A stretch of DNA of 10,466 nt from an uncultured beta proteobacterium (GTDB taxonomy: Bacteria > Pseudomonadota > Gammaproteobacteria > Burkholderiales > Burkholderiaceae_C), in contig CAIYQF010000416.1 of the NCBI GenBank assembly GCA_903928325.1, forward strand, positions 1-10,466, in the 5' to 3' direction. The notes under the pieces are model-generated. The model saw nothing but the letters and a program-made list of their open reading frames with translations, ran no database searches and was not told the origin of the DNA. Position 1 is the first letter of the stretch. Each line of letters opens with the position of its first letter. Shown piece by piece: positions 7,022-10,466 of the stretch. The translations under genes and the position numbers were made by a program.

Positions 7022-7810
7022 CTAAGAGCCACTGGGCGGAACAAAACTCAACTCGGCCGTGAACTTGTGCTGCTCATCGTTGGGCCAAGCGCTGTCTGGG
7101 AAAGCCGGAAAAGCGCTTCGCCGCACGGCAGCCTTGGCCGCATCTTCGAGAATGGACGGGGCATCGCCGGGCAACACCCCGACGTCCACCAACACGCCAG
7201 TACGCGTCAGCACAAACCACAGCTTCACGGCGCCCTGAGGTCTTTGTTGGCTGGCCTGGCGACCCGTGGGGTAGCGTTTGGCCGCGTCTATAGTCGCGCG
7301 CAGCTTGCCAACGTATTCGGCTTCCAGCGAAGGCGCTTGGTGCGCCCGCTCCAGCGCCGGGGCGGGCGGCACCACCACCTGCGCGGGTTTGGCGATAACC
7401 GCCTCCGGTGTTGCCTGAACCACGGGCGTCGGTGCCGCTACCGGACTGGGATGCGGCGCCACGGGCGCCGCAGTCGGCGTGACTGACATCGCGATAGGCG
7501 CAGGGCTTGCAGGTTTGGGCGTCTCTTGAACCGTTTGCGGCAGTGGCTTGGGTGGTTGTGGCAGCGGCACAGGAACGGGCGGCGGTGGAGGCGGCGGCAG
7601 GATGACCTCTTGAATTACCACCGCCTGCAGGGGCTTTTGGATGACCTTGATGGCCTCAGAGGCCTTGCCGCTCAATACCAAGTAGGCAACCACCACATGT
7701 AACACAAGGGCCCACGCAAGACCCGCAGGAAAACGCTGAGCATCTGCTGGTTGGTACGCCGCGTGCGCGTAGGCAGCAGCGAAGGAGGTAGGCATGGTTT
7801 GCGCAGACAT
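7022..7810 (-). CDS. tonB: TonB energy-transducing protein
   Basis: Spans the periplasm and passes proton-motive force from the ExbB-ExbD complex to outer-membrane receptors. It has 262 residues. After a hydrophilic N-terminus of about 28 residues there is one membrane anchor (about 29-47) with His38, matching the essential histidine of the E. coli anchor; the serine four residues earlier in E. coli is Ala34 here. A proline-rich linker covers about 71-160, starting with seven consecutive prolines. The C-terminal TonB domain (about 165-257) shows YPTGRQ, GAVKLWFVLTRTGVLVDVGV and AAVRRSAFPAFP. Its ATG overlaps the exbD2 stop by one base (TAATG), implying translational coupling. The receptor gene follows 39 bp later, so this is probably a dedicated TonB for that receptor. 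Confidence 0.95.
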   Translation of the reverse strand: MSAQTMPTSFAAAYAHAAYQPADAQRFPAGLAWALVLHVVVAYLVLSGKASEAIKVIQKPLQAVVIQEVILPPPPPPPVPVPLPQPPKPLPQTVQETPKPASPAPIAMSVTPTAAPVAPHPSPVAAPTPVVQATPEAVIAKPAQVVVPPAPALERAHQAPSLEAEYVGKLRATIDAAKRYPTGRQASQQRPQGAVKLWFVLTRTGVLVDVGVLPGDAPSILEDAAKAAVRRSAFPAFPDSAWPNDEQHKFTAELSFVPPSGS

Positions 7811-8232
7811 TACAAAAACTGCTCGCTGCCAACAATGGCCACTTTGACCAAGCCCAGGCGCTTGGTGGTTGCCAGCACCTTGGTAAACAAGGCGTAGGGT
7901 GCCGCCTTGTGTGGGCGGATATGAATCTCTGACTGGGTTGTGGCACCTGCCAAGGGCTGCAAGCTTTGCTCCAATTCGGCCAGATCCACTTCAACACCTT
8001 GCACACGGACCTGCCCCTGGGCTGTGACGTCAATTTGGATTTTTTCCGGCTTGGGCTGGTTCAAAGGCGGCGAACCCGCCACAGGCAAGTCCATGTTGAC
8101 TGCGTGCAATTGAATGGGGATGGTGATGATCAGCATCACGAGAAGCACCAACATCACATCGATCAAAGGCGTGGTGTTGATGTCCATGATGACCTCGTCC
8201 TGCGTGCCGCCGTTACGCAAAGAAAGCGCCAT
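7810..8232 (-). CDS. exbD2: Biopolymer transport protein ExbD, second copy
   Basis: Part of the inner-membrane proton-driven motor that energises TonB. The frame opens upstream to 8298, but the extra 22 codons overlap exbD1. The ATG at 8232 has a strong GGGAGG ribosome-binding site with 6-nt spacing and lies 2 nt after the exbD1 stop, so I use it (140 residues). A single membrane segment (about 21-43) carries MDINTTPLIDVMLVLL with Asp25, the proton-path aspartate of the family at the same position as in E. coli ExbD. A periplasmic domain (about 60-138) follows, including EIHIRPHKAAPYALFTKVL. It differs clearly from the neighbouring ExbD in its periplasmic part, so it is a paralogue and not a recent duplicate. 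Xanthomonas is known to have a tonB-exbB-exbD1-exbD2 set; equivalence of the second copies is not shown here. Confidence 0.94.
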   Translation of the reverse strand: MALSLRNGGTQDEVIMDINTTPLIDVMLVLLVMLIITIPIQLHAVNMDLPVAGSPPLNQPKPEKIQIDVTAQGQVRVQGVEVDLAELEQSLQPLAGATTQSEIHIRPHKAAPYALFTKVLATTKRLGLVKVAIVGSEQFL

Positions 8233-8234
8233 GC

Positions 8235-8663
8235 CTAGCCTCCCAACGCGGCGGGTTCGGTGATAAACGCCACCCGGCTTATCCCCGCACGCTGACATTC
8301 CAGTAAAACGCGCCCCACACTCTCGTACTGCGCAGCTTGGTCACCTCGGATCTGAACATCGGGCTGTGGGCGCATGCGCGCCACTGCTTGGAGGCGGGGA
8401 AGCAAATCATTGCGGTTGGGCACAGGTGCATCAAACCAATACATGCGACCTTCGCGATCTACGGAAATGATGATGCTGTCGGGCTTGGTCTCCCGCACCT
8501 GCACCCGCTCGCTGGGCAGTTTGACCGGGATAGAAGTGGTCACCACGGGAATGGTAATCAAGAAAATAATCAACAACACCAGCATCACATCCACCAGCGG
8601 CGTGGTGTTGATGTCCGACAAAGCGGCGCCCTCGCCCGCCAGTTCTCCAAGTTGCATTGCCAC
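8235..8663 (-). CDS. exbD1: Biopolymer transport protein ExbD, first copy
   Basis: Partner of ExbB in the proton channel that powers TonB. It has 142 residues from a GTG start at 8663; an ATG two codons later (8657) is an alternative, and neither has a strong ribosome-binding site, which suggests coupling to exbB ending 7 nt upstream. The single membrane helix (about 21-42) contains SDINTTPLVDVMLVLLIIFL with Asp25, the conserved protonatable residue. The periplasmic domain (about 45-138) includes VREKPDS-like VRETKPDSIIISVD and DVQIRGDQAAQYESVGRVLLECQRAGI, features typical of ExbD/TolR. Its position next to TonB and a receptor argues for ExbD over TolR. Confidence 0.94.
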   Translation of the reverse strand: MAMQLGELAGEGAALSDINTTPLVDVMLVLLIIFLITIPVVTTSIPVKLPSERVQVRETKPDSIIISVDREGRMYWFDAPVPNRNDLLPRLQAVARMRPQPDVQIRGDQAAQYESVGRVLLECQRAGISRVAFITEPAALGG

Positions 8664-8670
8664 AGCTAAA

Positions 8671-9441
8671 TTACTTGGAGGCGGCTGGCGTGGCGCTTAG
8701 CGCGGCCACGTGCAGGGCTGTGCCAAAGGAGCGCAGCACATCGAGCGCCTGCTTGTTGCGGCGCAACAGCCAGTTGTAGCCCAGCACAGCCGGCACTGCC
8801 ACGGCCAGGCCAATGGCGGTCATGATTAAGGCCTCACCCACAGGGCCTGCGACCTTGTCAATGGAGGCCTGACCCGACAGACCGATGGCTGTTAGCGCAT
8901 GGTATATACCCCACACGGTGCCAAACAGTCCGACAAAGGGCGAAATTGATCCCACCGTAGCCAATACCGCCATCCCCGATTGGGTGCTGCCCTGTACCTG
9001 GTCCACCGCCGTCTGTACGCGCATGACCACCCAGTCATTCAAGCTGACGTGGTCGTTGAGCGCGGGGTGTTTCTCGACTGCATCGATGGCCGCGTCGGCG
9101 ACAAACCGGAATGGGCTTTGGGGTGGCAGGGCTGCAGCGCCCTGGGCCAATGCACCGGCCCCCCAAAAGTCCTTGCCGGCCTGCGCGCCATAGGACAGCA
9201 AGCGCGATTGCTCTAGCAGTTTGGACGCGATCACATACCAGCTACCCAAGCTCATCAGCAGCAGCAAAAGCAAAACGATTTTGGCCACCAGGTCCGAACC
9301 GCTCCACAAGGCCCCGATGCCGTAGGGGTTGGCCGTGTCAGCAACTGTGGCTAGCTCCTGCGCATAGGCAGGGCTTAGCTGCACCAGTGCCAGCAGCAAA
9401 CTGACACACAAAACATATCTGGAAGAGCGGGTAAGAAGCAT
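8671..9441 (-). CDS. exbB: MotA/TolQ/ExbB family proton channel protein ExbB
   Basis: Inner-membrane scaffold and proton channel of the TonB motor. It has 256 residues. A hydrophobic N-terminal extension (1-27, ending SPAYAQ) looks like a cleavable signal peptide, as in longer ExbB variants. Membrane helices lie near 51-72, 157-182 and 198-224, with a cytoplasmic region between the first two. The family core reads GSISPFVGLFGTVWGIYHAL (164-183) and VGEALIMTAIGLAVAVPAVL (201-220), with Glu203 at the position of the conserved glutamate of ExbB. It is first in the operon, with exbD1 beginning 7 nt after its stop. No clear Shine-Dalgarno precedes the ATG. The AT-rich gap upstream should hold the operon promoter. 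Confidence 0.95.
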   Translation of the reverse strand: MLLTRSSRYVLCVSLLLALVQLSPAYAQELATVADTANPYGIGALWSGSDLVAKIVLLLLLLMSLGSWYVIASKLLEQSRLLSYGAQAGKDFWGAGALAQGAAALPPQSPFRFVADAAIDAVEKHPALNDHVSLNDWVVMRVQTAVDQVQGSTQSGMAVLATVGSISPFVGLFGTVWGIYHALTAIGLSGQASIDKVAGPVGEALIMTAIGLAVAVPAVLGYNWLLRRNKQALDVLRSFGTALHVAALSATPAASK

Positions 9442-9481
9442 GGTCGGGCGAATGGTGAATACAGTGCCAGACTCTACGATT

Positions 9482-9537
9482 GAATTATTTGATTTTTATG
9501 AATTTTGCATGTTAAAATTATTAAATTTAAATAATTC
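9482..9537. promoter_or_regulatory. AT-rich divergent regulatory region with repeated AATTATT boxes
   Basis: The stretch 9481-9560 is only about 18% GC in a GC-rich window. AATTATT occurs at 9483-9489 and 9516-9522, and inverted at 9530-9536. The last two form a 21-bp palindrome (7-bp arms, AAATTTA spacer), and the first and third extend to a 9-bp perfect inverted repeat (GAATTATTT / AAATAATTC). It lies 40-100 bp before exbB and upstream of the plus-strand lipoprotein gene, so it is a likely divergent promoter and operator zone. It does not closely match a Pho box; a Fur-type site is possible but unproven. Confidence 0.45.
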
Positions 9538-9649
9538 GCAAATTTTTATTCATCATTGCGTAGCCATGAATGTGCAAAGGACTATGCGAAGGCCTTTCGT
9601 GAAACCGTCACGGCAATTTCACGAACCTGGAATAAATTTCGTAACAAAC

Positions 9650-10466
9650 ATGTTTATGGGCTGCACTTCATTGACAACCACCTCTGCATACATAGGCACA
9701 CATCGCGTCGGCGCTTCAGCACCATTTCTCAAGTCCATCGCCATCGCCTTGTTGGCTGGGGCCTTGACGGCTTGTTCGCCACGCTACCTCATCGTTCAAA
9801 GCCTGGGCAATGAACTTGCCGGTCAAGGACAGGCGGCGGAGGAAGACCCTGGGCTTGCGCGGGAGGCCAGCGCTTTTTACTTGAAGCTCTCAGAATCCCT
9901 TCTCAAGGAGTCTCCTGGCAATACCAAGCTGGCGGAGTCCGTCTGCGCGGGGCTGAGCCAATACGCGTTCGCCTTTGTCGCGTTTGAAGCGGAGAAGCTC
10001 GCCGCCCGCGATGCGAACGCGGCCTATCGCATGAACGAGCGTGCCAAGCGCCTCTACCTCAGAGCCCACCGCCACGCCATGACCGCGCTAGAACTCTCGA
10101 TGCCGGGCTTTGCGGCGCAACTGGCACTGCCCAACGAAAAACAATGGCCCGTGCTGTCGCGGGAGCAAGTGGAGCTCGCCTATTGGGCTGCGGCCTCGTG
10201 GGGCGGCTTTATATCGCTGTCCAAGGATGTGCCCGATGCGGTGGCAGACCTGCCTTTGGCCTACCGTTTGGCGGGCCTGGCTTGGAAGCGTGACCCGCAC
10301 TATGGTGACGGGGGCCTGGCCAGCCTGATGGGAAGTTTCGAGGCAGCCATCCCAGGCGGCTCACTGGCCAAGGCTACACAGTATTTTGACGCTGCATTAG
10401 CCGACAGCGCCGGTATGAGCGCCGGCCCTTTTGTTGCGAAGGCCGAAGGCGTTGCGCTGACCCAAG
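9650..10466 (+). CDS. TatT-like lipoprotein of the TRAP-transporter T-component family (3' end cut)
   Basis: Resembles TatT, a periplasmic tetratricopeptide-like lipoprotein that partners with the solute-binding protein of some TRAP transporters. The frame is open from 9566 to the edge. The region before 9650 has non-coding-like codon use, and no start has a good Shine-Dalgarno; ATGs at 9566, 9584, 9650 and 9656 are possible, and I chose 9650 tentatively. From there a hydrophobic stretch, FLKSIAIALLAGALTAC, ends in a lipobox (LTAC, Cys42 at 9773-9775). Family-like segments follow: SPRYLIVQSLGNELAG, GLSQYAFAFVAFEAEKL, RAKRLYLRAHRHAMTALEL, AYWAAASWGGFISLSKDVPD, DLPLAYRLAGLAW and HYGDGGLASLMGSFEA. 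The helices look like degenerate repeats. It is divergent from the exbB operon. A TRAP binding-protein gene would be expected beyond the right edge. Recognition is from memory of the family. Confidence 0.8.
   Translation, partial: MFMGCTSLTTTSAYIGTHRVGASAPFLKSIAIALLAGALTACSPRYLIVQSLGNELAGQGQAAEEDPGLAREASAFYLKLSESLLKESPGNTKLAESVCAGLSQYAFAFVAFEAEKLAARDANAAYRMNERAKRLYLRAHRHAMTALELSMPGFAAQLALPNEKQWPVLSREQVELAYWAAASWGGFISLSKDVPDAVADLPLAYRLAGLAWKRDPHYGDGGLASLMGSFEAAIPGGSLAKATQYFDAALADSAGMSAGPFVAKAEGVALTQ

Noticed and set aside
7560..7600. Low-complexity repeat in tonB (run of proline codons)
   Set aside because: It encodes the normal proline-rich periplasmic linker of TonB and is not an independent repeat element.
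8233..8298. Extended ExbD2 start at 8298
   Set aside because: It would overlap exbD1 by more than 60 bp and add residues not typical of ExbD; the ATG at 8232 has GGGAGG at 6-nt spacing.
9442..9560. Pho box upstream of exbB
   Set aside because: I looked for the CTGTCAT-type direct repeats expected for PhoB because of the nucleotidase, and found none that match.
9556..9813. Plus-strand 85-codon open frame before the TatT-like gene
   Set aside because: It overlaps the lipoprotein signal-peptide region in another frame and has no recognisable protein features; the lipobox frame is far better supported.

Overview
The window looks like a chromosomal segment of a Gram-negative betaproteobacterium, most likely Burkholderiales and perhaps Comamonadaceae. 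The GC content is high, the genes are tightly packed, there is a complete outer-membrane TonB uptake system, and a TatT-type lipoprotein is present. The genus call is an inference from gene content and protein style, not from a search. I see no rRNA, tRNA, CRISPR array, insertion sequence or phage gene.

Left part (1-2137): a molybdate uptake locus. modA (periplasmic binding protein) and modB (membrane permease, cut by the left edge) run on the minus strand. modE, the molybdate-sensing repressor, runs divergently on the plus strand. The 83-bp gap between modA and modE carries two inverted repeats with the same half-sites (CGCTAT / ATARCG) and the same 11-nt spacing. They resemble ModE operators, so ModE probably represses modAB and its own gene when molybdate is plentiful.

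Middle part (2138-4497): two consecutive hairpins with U-tracts on the minus strand end a small histidine-rich acidic gene of unknown function (2279-2560). Next comes a periplasmic UshA-type 5'-nucleotidase/metallophosphatase whose real start is internal to its longest open frame.

Right part (4619-9441): a minus-strand operon exbB - exbD1 - exbD2 - tonB - TonB-dependent receptor, with junctions of 2 to 39 bp or a 1-nt overlap. It encodes an inner-membrane energising complex with two ExbD paralogues, the TonB linker and one outer-membrane receptor. A strong hairpin separates the receptor gene from the nucleotidase gene. The nucleotidase lies in the same direction directly downstream, so a working hypothesis is that the receptor imports a phosphorylated or nucleotide-like compound that the nucleotidase hydrolyses in the periplasm. 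The sequence does not prove the substrate.

Far right (9442-10466): a very AT-rich gap with three copies of AATTATT in two orientations lies between exbB and a divergent plus-strand gene. That gene encodes a TatT-like lipoprotein (the accessory T component of some TRAP transporters) and runs off the right edge.

Nothing here is clearly a new defence or mobile system. The points most worth a second look are the dedicated TonB system paired with a nucleotidase, the histidine-rich small protein, and the paired ModE-like operators.
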